From positions 744,001-808,000 of the forward strand of contig NZ_JBHUEK010000025.1 in NCBI RefSeq assembly GCF_042680725.1: a stretch of 64,000 nt of DNA, given 5' to 3'. Both the position numbers and the translations under genes were made by a program. Positions 17,678 through 26,133 of this stretch are shown here, one piece after another. A model generated the notes under the pieces. The model searched no databases. It was not told where the DNA came from and was given only the letters and a program-made list of their open reading frames with translations. Positions within the stretch are counted from its first letter, which is position 1. Every line of letters begins with the position of its first letter. Origin of the DNA: Ferdinandcohnia salidurans (GTDB lineage: Bacteria > Bacillota > Bacilli > Bacillales > Bacillaceae_L).

Positions 17678-18097
17678 TATCAATCTCATTAATTGGTGCG
17701 GGAAGGTCATCTTTGAAAAAGACAATGTATCATTTGACCGCTTCATTACATCCTTGCTTAAGCCTAGTGAGCCACCGATAATAAATGCAATTTTGCTTTT
17801 TCCATAGGTTGCTAGGTTTTCAAGATCGTCCGCAAGCTGTTCAGATGATTTCATTTTTCCTTCAATGGCTAATGCAATCACATGAGTGTCATCCGATAAT
17901 TTTGAAAGGATCCGCTCTCCCTCTTTTTGTTTCACCTGCTCCATTTCAGATTCACTTAAATTTTCCGGTGCCTTTTCATCTGCAAGTTCAATCAAATCAA
18001 CCTTAGCATAGGCTGTTAATCGTTTTAAGTACTCGTTGATCCCCTGGATCAAATATTTTTCTTTTAACTTTCCGATTGTTACGATTGTGATGTTCAC
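17612..18097 (-). CDS. rlmH: Native chromosomal RlmH with an altered C-terminus
   Basis: The ancestral rlmH by synteny, next to yyzF and htrA. It has the SAM knot FIIGGSLGL and KMTFPHQLMRLILVEQ. It ends NEPYIFQG instead of the family-typical PYHK, because the sequence after octamer 17631-17638 comes from the element. The C-terminal Tyr-His-basic tail is reported to contribute to the composite active site of the RlmH dimer, so activity may be reduced or lost. Start is probably GTG 18097 (MNITIVTIGKL); the frame extends to 18118. Length 161 residues against the usual 159. Confidence 0.85.
   Translation of the reverse strand: MNITIVTIGKLKEKYLIQGINEYLKRLTAYAKVDLIELADEKAPENLSESEMEQVKQKEGERILSKLSDDTHVIALAIEGKMKSSEQLADDLENLATYGKSKIAFIIGGSLGLSKDVMKRSNDTLSFSKMTFPHQLMRLILVEQVYRAFRIIRNEPYIFQG
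17631..17638. other. Predicted right attachment-site core
   Basis: GGTTCATT, the second copy of the octamer, inside both the recombinase 3' end (codons for R-F-I) and rlmH (codons for N-E-P). Sequence to the right is native rlmH; sequence to the left is element. Confidence 0.5.
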
Positions 18098-18145
18098 ACT
18101 TATCCCCACTTCGTTCACATTTTACAAACACACTATCCACAGAAG

Positions 18146-18468
18146 TTATCCACATATCCACATTTTATATCCACATCTTGTATGGGAATATTAGTTCCCT
18201 ACAACATATGTCGCCTTATTTTGACAAAATTCACAGGTTGTTGATAAGTTTTCGTCTTCAATTTTCGTCATAATCGGCGCTACCTCATGTTCATCAACCA
18301 CAATGTCCAATGCTAATTCAATATGTTCTTCACAACATTTAATCATTTTTTCGTCCTCCATCAAACTTACCCACATCCACCTGCGGATTATGGGTATAAC
18401 TTTATCTTGTTATTTTTTATTATCCACAAGTTTTATCTTACCCATTTTAGCATATAATCTTATCCACA
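18146..18468. other. DnaA-box cluster around yyzF
   Basis: Three perfect TTATCCACA boxes at 18146-18154, 18420-18428 and 18460-18468, with further partial matches (ATATCCACA, CTATCCACA) near 18130-18175. B. subtilis has a DnaA-box cluster next to its rlmH homologue yydA that titrates DnaA and restrains initiation; this is the likely equivalent, about 40 kb from dnaA. Confidence 0.7.
18191..18346 (-). CDS. yyzF: CxxH/CxxC zinc-binding-type small protein (YyzF family)
   Basis: A 51-residue protein MIKCCEEHIELALDIVVD... with a CCEEH motif near the N-terminus and CEFC near the C-terminus, the signature of the CxxH/CxxC family found next to rlmH in Bacillaceae. It probably binds a metal; its role is unknown. 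ATG 18346 follows GATGGAGGAC; in-frame upstream starts to 18376 would place that site inside the gene. It lies inside the DnaA-box cluster. Confidence 0.8.
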   Translation of the reverse strand: MIKCCEEHIELALDIVVDEHEVAPIMTKIEDENLSTTCEFCQNKATYVVGN

Positions 18469-18506
18469 AAAAACAGAGGAAATTTCATTCCCCTGTTTTC
18501 TATAGC

Positions 18507-19747
18507 CTACATTGTTTCTCTTGCCAATCGTACCGTCGCCTTTTGTTTTTCTCCGCCGCGGTAGAATGTGACCTCCATTGTATCACCCACTGATTTTTCA
18601 TTATATAAATGCTTTCGCAAATCAATTAGTGAAGTGATTTTCTCACCATCTAGTTCTACGATCACATCAAGCTCCCTTAATCCCGCTTGCGACGCTGGTG
18701 TATTTCGTAGCACCTCTAAAACTGCTACTCCCTCTGTTACGTCATTTGGTAGATGCAAGGTCTGCATTCGATGATAGGAGGAAATTTCACTTAAACTCTT
18801 TAGTTGTCCTACTCCTAAAAATGGACGATTAACCTCGCCATACACTTCAAGGTCTTCAATAATTGGCTTTGCACTCGTAATCGGAATCGAAAGGCCAATT
18901 CCTTCAACGGCTTCCTGCGCAATTTTCATTGAATTAATACAAATACTTCTCCCTTGATATTAACCAATGCACCTCCACTATTTCCTGGATTAATCGCAGC
19001 ATCTGTTTGCATGACATCGGCATTCCAATCAGGGACTCCATCCTGATTAATATCGACTGGAATCGTCCGATTTAAGCCTGAGATAATTCCTTGAGTGACC
19101 GACCCAGAAAACTCAAGTCCAAGCGGGTTTCCGATAGCAATGACAGGTTCACCAAGATTAATGTTATCGGAGTTTCCAAATTGAGCTATCTTTTTTATAT
19201 GACTTCCATCAATCTCAATTACCGCTAAATCCGTCCAAACATCACTCCCTAGTATTCTGCCTTTCACCCTTGCCCCATCACTAAGACTCACCTCTATATC
19301 CGAAGCTCCTTCAATTACATGATGGTTTGTGACGATAAATGCTTTACCGTCTCCCTTTTTATAGATAACCCCAGAGCCCGTTCCCGCTGTCATCGATTCC
19401 TCTGTCCAGAAATTAGTTTGTTGTAGATTAACAATACCTACAACAGCCTCACTTACCTTATTGACCGCACTGGTAACCTCTGTAGTCACGTTCACGTTGA
19501 TATTTTGTTGGACACTTTCTCCTTTTACGGGTGCTTTTTCCTCCACCTCATCAAGCCCATTCACCTCTTCAGGAGTTGCATTCTCGTCATTCGGAAGTAA
19601 ATGATACTTGGATAGTGTCGGTAAAAGAACGATTACAAGGAGTGCCCCAATAACAGCACCGACTAATGCTGAGAGAAACCAACTGCCTCGGTTCCCTTTC
19701 TTTCTTTGCTGCCTTTGGTTTATATAATCCTGATCATAATACCCCAT
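18507..19747 (-). pseudogene. htrA: HtrA-type serine protease broken by one frameshift
   Basis: A membrane-anchored trypsin-like protease with PDZ domain. The first frame (19747-18926, 273 residues) has an N-terminal anchor (about residues 22-44) and all three catalytic positions: His in VTNHHVI, Asp in TDLAVI, Ser in GNSGGAL. After KGEV the frame goes off and stops. The second frame (18929-18507) resumes with MKIAQEAVEGIGLSIP and contains the PDZ domain. A one-base loss near 18940-18947 explains this. The truncated product would keep the triad but lack PDZ. It may be a real pseudogene, a phase-variable gene or a sequencing error. Confidence 0.85.
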
Positions 19748-19826
19748 TAAATGATTTCTCCTTTTACACTCTTTCTATTAATTTTACCCATATTTTATAC
19801 AAATCATGACCTGGTCCCACAATGCG

Positions 19827-19857
19827 AAAAGACAGGAGCCACTAGCCCCTGCCTTTT
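19827..19857 (-). terminator. Terminator of the ABC exporter operon
   Basis: An AAAGACAGG / CCTGCCTTT-type stem with an imperfect middle and T-run on the minus strand, directly after the second permease gene. Confidence 0.65.
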
Positions 19858-19860
19858 TCT

Positions 19861-20973
19861 TTAAGCGTTTTTCCGTTCCATTAAATTGATTCCGATCCCG
19901 ATTAACACGACTCCCATTAACGTCAGAATGCTGATTGGATATAGTAATTCACTCATCGGTGCTTCATAAATGGTAGCGGCTTTTAAGCCTTCCATTGCAT
20001 GTTTAATTGGCACAAAATCCGACACTCTTAACAAGAAGTTTGAGCTTACAATTTCCAATGGCCAATAGGCTCCACCAAGCATCGACAAGCAGACTGATAC
20101 AAGTGAAATAATTGCATTGAATTGTTGAGTACTTTTAACAACACTGACTAAAAACAACGATAGCGCGACAATTGAGAACACGTATGGGATTAACACAATT
20201 AACGTTTTTCCAAATCCCCCATAAAAGTCTACCCCGACGGCATACCGGAACACTACGAAGATGAGTGCCACCTGAAAATATCCCATTAGGAAACTATAAA
20301 TTAAATTGCCTGCGTACATCTCCCATTTTTTTAAAGGGGATAAAATCATGCGGTCCCAAACTCCCCATGTTCTCTCTTGTAATATGTTGTGAACATTATA
20401 AGAGATGGTGTAAATAACAAAAAACAAGGTGAATCCAAAAATCGTCTGAAGCTGGTTATCAATAATCACAGTATCATCGCTACGAAAAGAAGCAGCTTGA
20501 ATTTTGAATAACGGGTTCTCTTTCTTTTCATTATATTCTTCAATAATGGCCTCTGAGTCGATAAGGCTACTTGTGGCTGTTGCCTCTTTAATCTTCTCTT
20601 CCATTAAAAGATCCCCATAAAAGGTCTGAAGATAGCTTTCTATTATATGAAGGTTAGACGTCTCTGTCACGATGACAATTGTGTAAGATTCCTTTTCTAG
20701 CTTCACAGCTGCCTCTGCATCACCTTCACTGACCATTTTCTTTGCCTCATCTTCTGTCATTCGTTTAAATTCAAACGCCTCAGTTTTATTTAGTTCTTTC
20801 CAAAATCCGGTTTCTTCAATATTTTCAATATCTGTATAAACGGGTACTTTAATATTTGTATAATTTGCGGCACCTAATAACAAGGCAAACACAATACTCA
20901 TTACGGTCATGCCAATCATAAGCATTGGCTTTCTTAGAAATAATTTAAATTTTGCCTGTAAAATACTTATCAT
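19861..20973 (-). CDS. ABC-2 type permease, LnrN/YfiN-like
   Basis: A 370-residue ABC-2 permease: one N-terminal membrane helix (about 17-37), a long extracytoplasmic domain (about 38-185), then five membrane helices in the C-terminal half, with YNVHNILQERTWGVWDRMIL before helix 3 as the coupling region. It starts four bases inside the end of the preceding permease, so the pair is coupled. It is probably an exporter subunit of a lipid-like or membrane-active antibiotic resistance transporter, by analogy with B. subtilis LnrLMN. Confidence 0.75.
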   Translation of the reverse strand: MISILQAKFKLFLRKPMLMIGMTVMSIVFALLLGAANYTNIKVPVYTDIENIEETGFWKELNKTEAFEFKRMTEDEAKKMVSEGDAEAAVKLEKESYTIVIVTETSNLHIIESYLQTFYGDLLMEEKIKEATATSSLIDSEAIIEEYNEKKENPLFKIQAASFRSDDTVIIDNQLQTIFGFTLFFVIYTISYNVHNILQERTWGVWDRMILSPLKKWEMYAGNLIYSFLMGYFQVALIFVVFRYAVGVDFYGGFGKTLIVLIPYVFSIVALSLFLVSVVKSTQQFNAIISLVSVCLSMLGGAYWPLEIVSSNFLLRVSDFVPIKHAMEGLKAATIYEAPMSELLYPISILTLMGVVLIGIGINLMERKNA

Positions 20974-22229
20974 ATGGCATCACCTCTTTTCGGAAAGCTA
21001 AAAACAGCTGCGGTCAGCATCACCAAACCAAAGCCCACTAAATAAAAAATATGATGAGAAATAGCCGAAAGCTCTACACCTTGAAGCAATTGTAATAATG
21101 CGGTCATTCCTGCACCATTTGGCGTAAGATTACCCAACATACCAACGACAGAAGAAGTTTCTGCAATCGGCGTAAAACTTCCACCTAAAAAGGCAAAAAT
21201 CGAAACCATCACATTCCCAAAAAAGTTTGACACACCTTCTGAGTCGATTCGAAAGTTTAATGCGGTCAACAATGCTCCTACTCCTCCTATCGCAAAGGAT
21301 AGTGATAGGTTCACTAAGAGAAACCCGAAAAGATCTTTCCAAACCACGTCAAATATGAGAGAAGTAACTCCATATAAAATCGCTTGCTGGATAATCGCAA
21401 GCAGGATTACAGAGAAAAAGATACCACCCAGATACGACCATCTTGACGTATTCGATAAAATAATTCGATTGAACACCTGTAACTGCTTTTCACGATAGGC
21501 AGATGAACCAATATGAGAGGCAATAAACATAATAAACATAACGCTCATACCGACAGAATAATATTGCAATGAATTAATCGGTTCACGCTCGGTAACAGTC
21601 TCTGTCTTTCCGAGTTTCCCACTTTTCATATCTTCTAACTGAATCCCAGCTTTCCCTATTACCGTCATGGAAGTAAGCTGTTTTTGGAAATTCATAAGGA
21701 TATCCTCCACTATTTTTGGAGAAATCTGTTTCCCTTCATTTTTATAAAGGGTAATCGTGGCAGTTGAAGGTTCATCAAGTAAGGCAGATGATAATGTATC
21801 GTATGTGTAATGCTCTGGTATCTCAATAACAGCAGCATAACGATCATCCTCTTTAATTTCATCTAGTTTTTCCGCCTTAACTACCTCAAGTTCCACAATT
21901 TCTTTTAGCTCATTACTACCAAACATATCATCTACTAACGTCTGGATTGGACGAAGTTGATTTGCGCTTTGGATTAATGCTGTTTCTGCTTCCTGTGGCA
22001 GTCCCTTCACGTTGACCTTTTGGATAAAAGCTTCAACATCTCCTTGTTCGTTGCTATGATTAATAAATGCCACTTTAGCTGAGATAGGTTCTACGTCACC
22101 ACCCATGACCCCACCTAAGGCAAAGCCTAGGATCGCAATAAGGACAAGCGGCATTAGAACTAAAACCAGTAACTCCTGGGGGTTCCTTAGTAACACCAAT
22201 AAGTCTTTTTTTATAAATGGAATAATCAT
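20970..22229 (-). CDS. ABC-2 type permease, LnrM/YfiM-like
   Basis: A 419-residue ABC-2 permease with the same plan: N-terminal helix (about 17-40), an extracytoplasmic loop to about 220, then about five helices. The segment SSAYREKQLQVFNRIIL after the second helix is the typical coupling region. It follows the ATPase gene by 11 bp and overlaps the next permease by 4 bp. Two different permeases suggest a heterodimeric exporter. Confidence 0.75.
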   Translation of the reverse strand: MIIPFIKKDLLVLLRNPQELLVLVLMPLVLIAILGFALGGVMGGDVEPISAKVAFINHSNEQGDVEAFIQKVNVKGLPQEAETALIQSANQLRPIQTLVDDMFGSNELKEIVELEVVKAEKLDEIKEDDRYAAVIEIPEHYTYDTLSSALLDEPSTATITLYKNEGKQISPKIVEDILMNFQKQLTSMTVIGKAGIQLEDMKSGKLGKTETVTEREPINSLQYYSVGMSVMFIMFIASHIGSSAYREKQLQVFNRIILSNTSRWSYLGGIFFSVILLAIIQQAILYGVTSLIFDVVWKDLFGFLLVNLSLSFAIGGVGALLTALNFRIDSEGVSNFFGNVMVSIFAFLGGSFTPIAETSSVVGMLGNLTPNGAGMTALLQLLQGVELSAISHHIFYLVGFGLVMLTAAVFSFPKRGDAI

Positions 22230-22240
22230 CCTCTCACCTC

Positions 22241-23173
22241 CTAATCTCTTAACGCTCTACCGGTCAGATGAAGAAATACGTCTTCAAGTGTTGGCGCCTT
22301 TACTTCAACTGATATCAATGTTGTACTTGTTTCCTCAGCTATCTGCGAGATTTTTTGAAACAAATTGTACTCCTTTGGAACGATAACTGTTACAACACGC
22401 TCCTGTACTTTTACTTGACGTACAGTTGAATCAACCTCAAGTAATTGAATAAATTCTTCTTTTACCCGCTCAACCTGAATCGAAATCGTATTTTCAGAGG
22501 AAAGAATATTTTTCAACTCTTCCTTTGTACCTGAGGCGATAATATGACCTTTATCCATAATATAAATTCGGTCACATAAGAACTCGACTTCTTCCATGTA
22601 ATGACTTGTATATAATACGGTCATTCCACGTTCCTTATTGAGACGTTTTACCGTTTCTAAAATATAATTTCGTGATTGTGGGTCAATCCCTACCGTTGGC
22701 TCATCCATAATAATTATTTCCGGATTATGAAGTAATGCCACTCCAATATTTAACCTTCTTTTCATACCACCGGAAAATGTTTTAACTATATCCTTTCTTC
22801 TGTCAGTTAAACCGATTTGCTCTAAAACCTCTTCAATTCGCTGTTTTAATTCAGCACCTTTTAACCTATAAATCTCTCCAAAAAATCGCAAATTTTCTTC
22901 AGCTGATAAATCCGTGTACAACGCAATTTCTTGAGGAACCACTCCTAAAATCTTACGGATATTTTGCGGATTCTTAATCGTACTTTTATTTAATAGCCTT
23001 ACATCACCAGATGTTGGGACAACCAAAGATGAAAGCATAGAGATGGTCGTAGATTTTCCCGCTCCATTTGGACCAAGCAGACCCACAATCTCTCCTTTTT
23101 CCAAAAACATATTAATCCCCTGTGCAGCATACTTTTGTTTATATTTCTTTGATAAATCAATCACTTCTAACAT
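22241..23173 (-). CDS. ABC transporter ATPase, LnrL/YfiL-like
   Basis: A 310-residue ABC ATPase with Walker A GPNGAGKST (about 34-42), signature FSGGMKRR (about 134-141), Walker B IIIMDEPT (about 153-160) and a C-terminal tail typical of drug-export DrrA-type ATPases. The ATG follows TAAGGGAGGCGACGGT. A terminator lies between it and the upstream regulator gene, so it should have its own promoter, which the NarL-type regulator could control. Confidence 0.88.
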   Translation of the reverse strand: MLEVIDLSKKYKQKYAAQGINMFLEKGEIVGLLGPNGAGKSTTISMLSSLVVPTSGDVRLLNKSTIKNPQNIRKILGVVPQEIALYTDLSAEENLRFFGEIYRLKGAELKQRIEEVLEQIGLTDRRKDIVKTFSGGMKRRLNIGVALLHNPEIIIMDEPTVGIDPQSRNYILETVKRLNKERGMTVLYTSHYMEEVEFLCDRIYIMDKGHIIASGTKEELKNILSSENTISIQVERVKEEFIQLLEVDSTVRQVKVQERVVTVIVPKEYNLFQKISQIAEETSTTLISVEVKAPTLEDVFLHLTGRALRD

Positions 23174-23279
23174 ACCGTCGCCTCCCTTATAGTTTTATCA
23201 TAGACTTTCAAGACCTCTAACAGCACTATCTAGCGTCACTTGTTTATGAAAAAAACATGACCTAAGTCATTTCTGCATT
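23174..23279 (-). promoter_or_regulatory. Promoter and candidate operator for the ABC exporter
   Basis: Between the two-component terminator and the ATPase start lies an inverted repeat ATGAC-CTAA-GTCAT (23257-23270). It is the best candidate for the binding site of the NarL/LuxR-type regulator encoded upstream. -35 and -10 elements are not clear. Confidence 0.4.
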
Positions 23280-23315
23280 AAAAAAGGGCCATCCACTGAT
23301 GTTTGGACAACCCTT
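23280..23315 (-). terminator. Terminator after the response-regulator gene
   Basis: AAGGGTTGTCCA pairs with TGGATGGCCCTT on the minus strand using three G-T pairs, followed by a T-run, a few bases after the regulator stop. Confidence 0.7.
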
Positions 23316-23320
23316 GTATG

Positions 23321-23956
23321 TTATGTAATATCATTTTTTACTGCAAAAATCGCCAACTGAGTACGATCGCGAAGCTCTAATTTATGTAAGACTTGCGTGA
23401 TGTGGTTCTTTACCGTACCGACAGATAGATATAATTCACCCGCAATTTCCTTATTTGTTTTTCCTTCACCTACTAATCTTGTAATATCTAATTCTCGAGT
23501 AGATAAAGGCAATTCAAGTTTCTTCTCAACCTTGTGTAATAACCGTGGCATCACTTTTGCTGCAACCTCTTCATGAATCGTTAGACCCCCTTGAAAACAA
23601 CTATAAACCGCATGGATTAGTGTATTCTGGTCTGATGTTTTCAGCAAAAAAGCATTTGCCCCGTATTTTAATGCCTGGATTGCGTATTCATCATCATTAA
23701 AGGTTGTGAGGATTAAAATTTTTACATTAGGCCAACGTTCCTTGATCTTTCTAGTTGCTTCAAGTCCATTCATAACTGGCATCCGGATGTCCATTAACAC
23801 CACATCAATAACATGTGCCTCCATTTTCTTAATTGCTTCTTCCCCATTTTCAGCTTCAGCCATAACACGTATTTTCCCATCTTGCTCTAGCATGAGTTTC
23901 AAGCCTTGCCTAACAATCGACTGGTCTTCTACAATTAACACATTCCACATGTCCAT
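23321..23956 (-). CDS. NarL/LuxR-family response regulator, LnrK/YfiK-like
   Basis: A 211-residue regulator with an N-terminal receiver domain (phospho-acceptor Asp in VVLMDIRMP, about residue 57; Lys in LLKTS) and a C-terminal LuxR-type helix-turn-helix (about 148-205, LVGEGKTNKEIAGELYLS). Encoded 10 bp after its sensor kinase. By analogy with LnrJK it would activate the adjacent exporter genes. Confidence 0.88.
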   Translation of the reverse strand: MDMWNVLIVEDQSIVRQGLKLMLEQDGKIRVMAEAENGEEAIKKMEAHVIDVVLMDIRMPVMNGLEATRKIKERWPNVKILILTTFNDDEYAIQALKYGANAFLLKTSDQNTLIHAVYSCFQGGLTIHEEVAAKVMPRLLHKVEKKLELPLSTRELDITRLVGEGKTNKEIAGELYLSVGTVKNHITQVLHKLELRDRTQLAIFAVKNDIT

Positions 23957-23966
23957 TTCCCCTCCC

Positions 23967-25049
23967 TTACGTTTTCGCTAACGGAAGTCTTCCTTTGATG
24001 ACAAACTCTTCATCCGTTTGATAGACCGATAGCATTCCCTCCAATTCCTCAACTCGCTTTCGCATATTTGAAAGGCCAAAACCCTCTTTGAATGGTTCCT
24101 TCTTATAGATTCGATTTTTCATGATAAGCTCAATATTTCCGTCTGCTGTTTTACCAAGTATCACCTGCACTTCACGTGAGTGGGCATGACGCATTGCATT
24201 TGTAAGTCCTTCCTGAATTACTCGATATAGCACCACACTCTGTTCATTTGTGAGCTGTTCGGACAAGATACCTTGTTTTGTCGTCAATTGAACCATAATA
24301 TGACTTTCAGCCTCAAGTTTTTTGATAAGCTGTAAGATGGTTGCAATTCCCTCATGCTCTCGGTCCTTTAAAGTTCGGACTGCAAAGCGTGTTTCTTCTA
24401 AGCTCTCTTTAGCCAATTCCTTTAAATCATGATAATGTTCTCGACCTTGTTTAATTGATAGAATCTCCAACTGCATTAACAATGCCGTCAACTTATGCCC
24501 AACGGAATCATGAATGTCCCTTGCAATTTTAGTCCTCTCTTGATATCGAGCTTCCTCTTCCGTCACAAGGGCAACTCTCTTTAACTTTCGATATTCCCCA
24601 AGCAATTCTTCATAGAGGTTGCGTTGTTCCTCTCGCTTTGCCCAAAGTTCATTCACCTGAAGGGCAAGAAGGTAGAATAAAAGAAAGTAAACATAAACGG
24701 ATAAATCACTTTTCATCCACATAAAGAAGCCTATTAAACAGGCTGTCGTAAAAGCAACTAGTCCTTTAAATGGTTGACTTTCTAACTGGATTGCAGCTAA
24801 TAACACAACGTACATTAGTAATAAAAGTGTAAATGGATTGCCTGATTCAATGACTCCTTGCGTCAGTAGAAATATGGTTATCGCAACATATAAATAGATC
24901 GGTTTTGGTGTGATTTTCAAGAAAAAATATAAGGTCATGACAACAGCACAAATCAAAATCGAATACGCGGTTGGAACGGGCTTTTCAAAAATGAAAAACA
25001 ACACCCAAAGCGTCATTAAACCTGCCGTTTGCCACATTAAAAGTTTCAT
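23967..25049 (-). CDS. HisKA_3-type sensor histidine kinase, LnrJ/YfiJ-like
   Basis: A 360-residue kinase with about five N-terminal membrane helices (to about residue 135) and almost no extracytoplasmic domain, the intramembrane-sensing plan. The phospho-acceptor His lies in RTKIARDIHDSVGHK (about 175-190), and the ATPase domain ends near residue 355 with GFGLSNMRKR. Such kinases sense membrane-active compounds. It is first of the five-gene set; this set is not found at this place in B. subtilis, where lnr lies elsewhere. Confidence 0.85.
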   Translation of the reverse strand: MKLLMWQTAGLMTLWVLFFIFEKPVPTAYSILICAVVMTLYFFLKITPKPIYLYVAITIFLLTQGVIESGNPFTLLLLMYVVLLAAIQLESQPFKGLVAFTTACLIGFFMWMKSDLSVYVYFLLFYLLALQVNELWAKREEQRNLYEELLGEYRKLKRVALVTEEEARYQERTKIARDIHDSVGHKLTALLMQLEILSIKQGREHYHDLKELAKESLEETRFAVRTLKDREHEGIATILQLIKKLEAESHIMVQLTTKQGILSEQLTNEQSVVLYRVIQEGLTNAMRHAHSREVQVILGKTADGNIELIMKNRIYKKEPFKEGFGLSNMRKRVEELEGMLSVYQTDEEFVIKGRLPLAKT

Positions 25050-25122
25050 AGCATCCCTACTTTCATCCTACTTTCAAGTTACTAGATAATTATGGGTGCG
25101 GCAAGTGTTTTTCTTCGAAAAG

Positions 25123-25285
25123 TGCAAGCGCCTTAGATAAGGAACATCGACTAACTACAGCCACGTCCTGTGGCAAACGTCGATGTCAGCACTTCCTGTG
25201 CAAGTCCGACAAGCATAAGAAAAGCCGGCGTATCCTTCTTGACGGATTGGCTTATGACCTCGAGGGGCTAGGCGCTGGAGCTAAA
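25123..25285. repeat. Bacillaceae intergenic palindromic repeat
   Basis: A GC-richer block whose ends mirror each other: AAGCGCCTTAG at the left and CTAGGCGCTG at the right. The right part, GCTTATGACCTCGAGGGGCT..., and the GGAGCTA tail belong to a repeat type I know from many Bacillus intergenic regions. It can fold into a long imperfect hairpin. Related sequence occurs at 58130-58255. Confidence 0.6.
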
Positions 25286-25294
25286 CATCCAAAC

Positions 25295-25328
25295 AAAAAA
25301 GCCCATCTGATCAAAGTCAAATGAGCTT
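25295..25328 (-). terminator. Terminator of the wal operon
   Basis: On the minus strand AGCTCAT pairs with ATGGGCT followed by six T, just after the walJ stop. Confidence 0.75.
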
Positions 25329-25332
25329 CTTC

Positions 25333-26127
25333 TTATACATAGGCTAGCTTTGTAGGTAGCTTAGGATCTGTATCATACAAATCGAATTGTTCCCCGACAA
25401 CATACCCCTTACTTTCTAAGGTTTGTTTAACCGACATACGTGCTAAATCCTTTAAATTATTATCTTTACTTAGATGCGCCAAATAGATTCGTTTCGTGTT
25501 GTCACCAATTACTTCTGACATTGCTAATGCTGCATCCTCATTGGATACATGTCCAACATCACTCAAAATACGTCGCTTAATACTCCAGGGATAATGGCCC
25601 ATCTGAAGCATAGACACATCGTGGTTGCTTTCAAATACATACGCATCTGCATTTTCAATAGTGCCCTTCATACGGTCACTGACATAGCCTGTATCCGTAA
25701 TTAAAACAACCTTTTTCCCCTCATTGTGGAACACATAAAACATCGGTTCAGCTGCATCATGGGAAACTCCGAAGGATTCAACATCCATATTTCCAAACGT
25801 CTTTACTGTCCCCATTTGAAAAATAAATTTCTGTTCCGTCGGAATTTCCCCAATATTACGCTCCATCGCATTCCATGTCTTTTCATTCGCATAGATGGGA
25901 AGCTTGTATTTTCTCGCCAGTACACCAAGCCCCTTAATATGGTCACTATGCTCATGTGTCACAAGAATCCCGGAAAGATGCTTAATTTCTTTGTTGATTT
26001 CTTTAAATAACAGTTCTAGTTGTTTACCACTTAACCCGGCATCTACAAGCAAGGAATGCCTGTCTGTTCCAACATAGAACGCATTTCCTGTGCTCCCGCT
26101 AGCAAGCACACTAAAATGCAACCCCAT
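25333..26127 (-). CDS. walJ: Metallo-beta-lactamase-fold hydrolase WalJ (YycJ)
   Basis: A 264-residue MBL-fold protein with THEHSDH (about 58-64) as metal-binding motif, further ligands in TDTGYV and the C-terminal LAHLS. WalJ/YycJ is a nuclease-type enzyme linked to mismatch repair and to coordination of replication with division. It is the last gene of the wal operon, 6 bp after walI, and is closed by a terminator. Confidence 0.92.
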   Translation of the reverse strand: MGLHFSVLASGSTGNAFYVGTDRHSLLVDAGLSGKQLELLFKEINKEIKHLSGILVTHEHSDHIKGLGVLARKYKLPIYANEKTWNAMERNIGEIPTEQKFIFQMGTVKTFGNMDVESFGVSHDAAEPMFYVFHNEGKKVVLITDTGYVSDRMKGTIENADAYVFESNHDVSMLQMGHYPWSIKRRILSDVGHVSNEDAALAMSEVIGDNTKRIYLAHLSKDNNLKDLARMSVKQTLESKGYVVGEQFDLYDTDPKLPTKLAYV

Positions 26128-26133
26128 AGTCGT

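Noticed and set aside
12834..18097. The two rlmH genes as a recent tandem duplication
   Set aside because: The proteins differ at a large share of positions and intervening genes are mobile-element types, so independent origin is more likely.
18507..18929. Separate PDZ-protein gene
   Set aside because: Its first residues continue the HtrA sequence in another frame; there is no ribosome binding site. It is the 3' half of the broken htrA gene.
24150..24195. CTTCACGTGAGTG as a fifth parS in the kinase gene
   Set aside because: Only the central CACGTG core fits; the flanks do not match the consensus.
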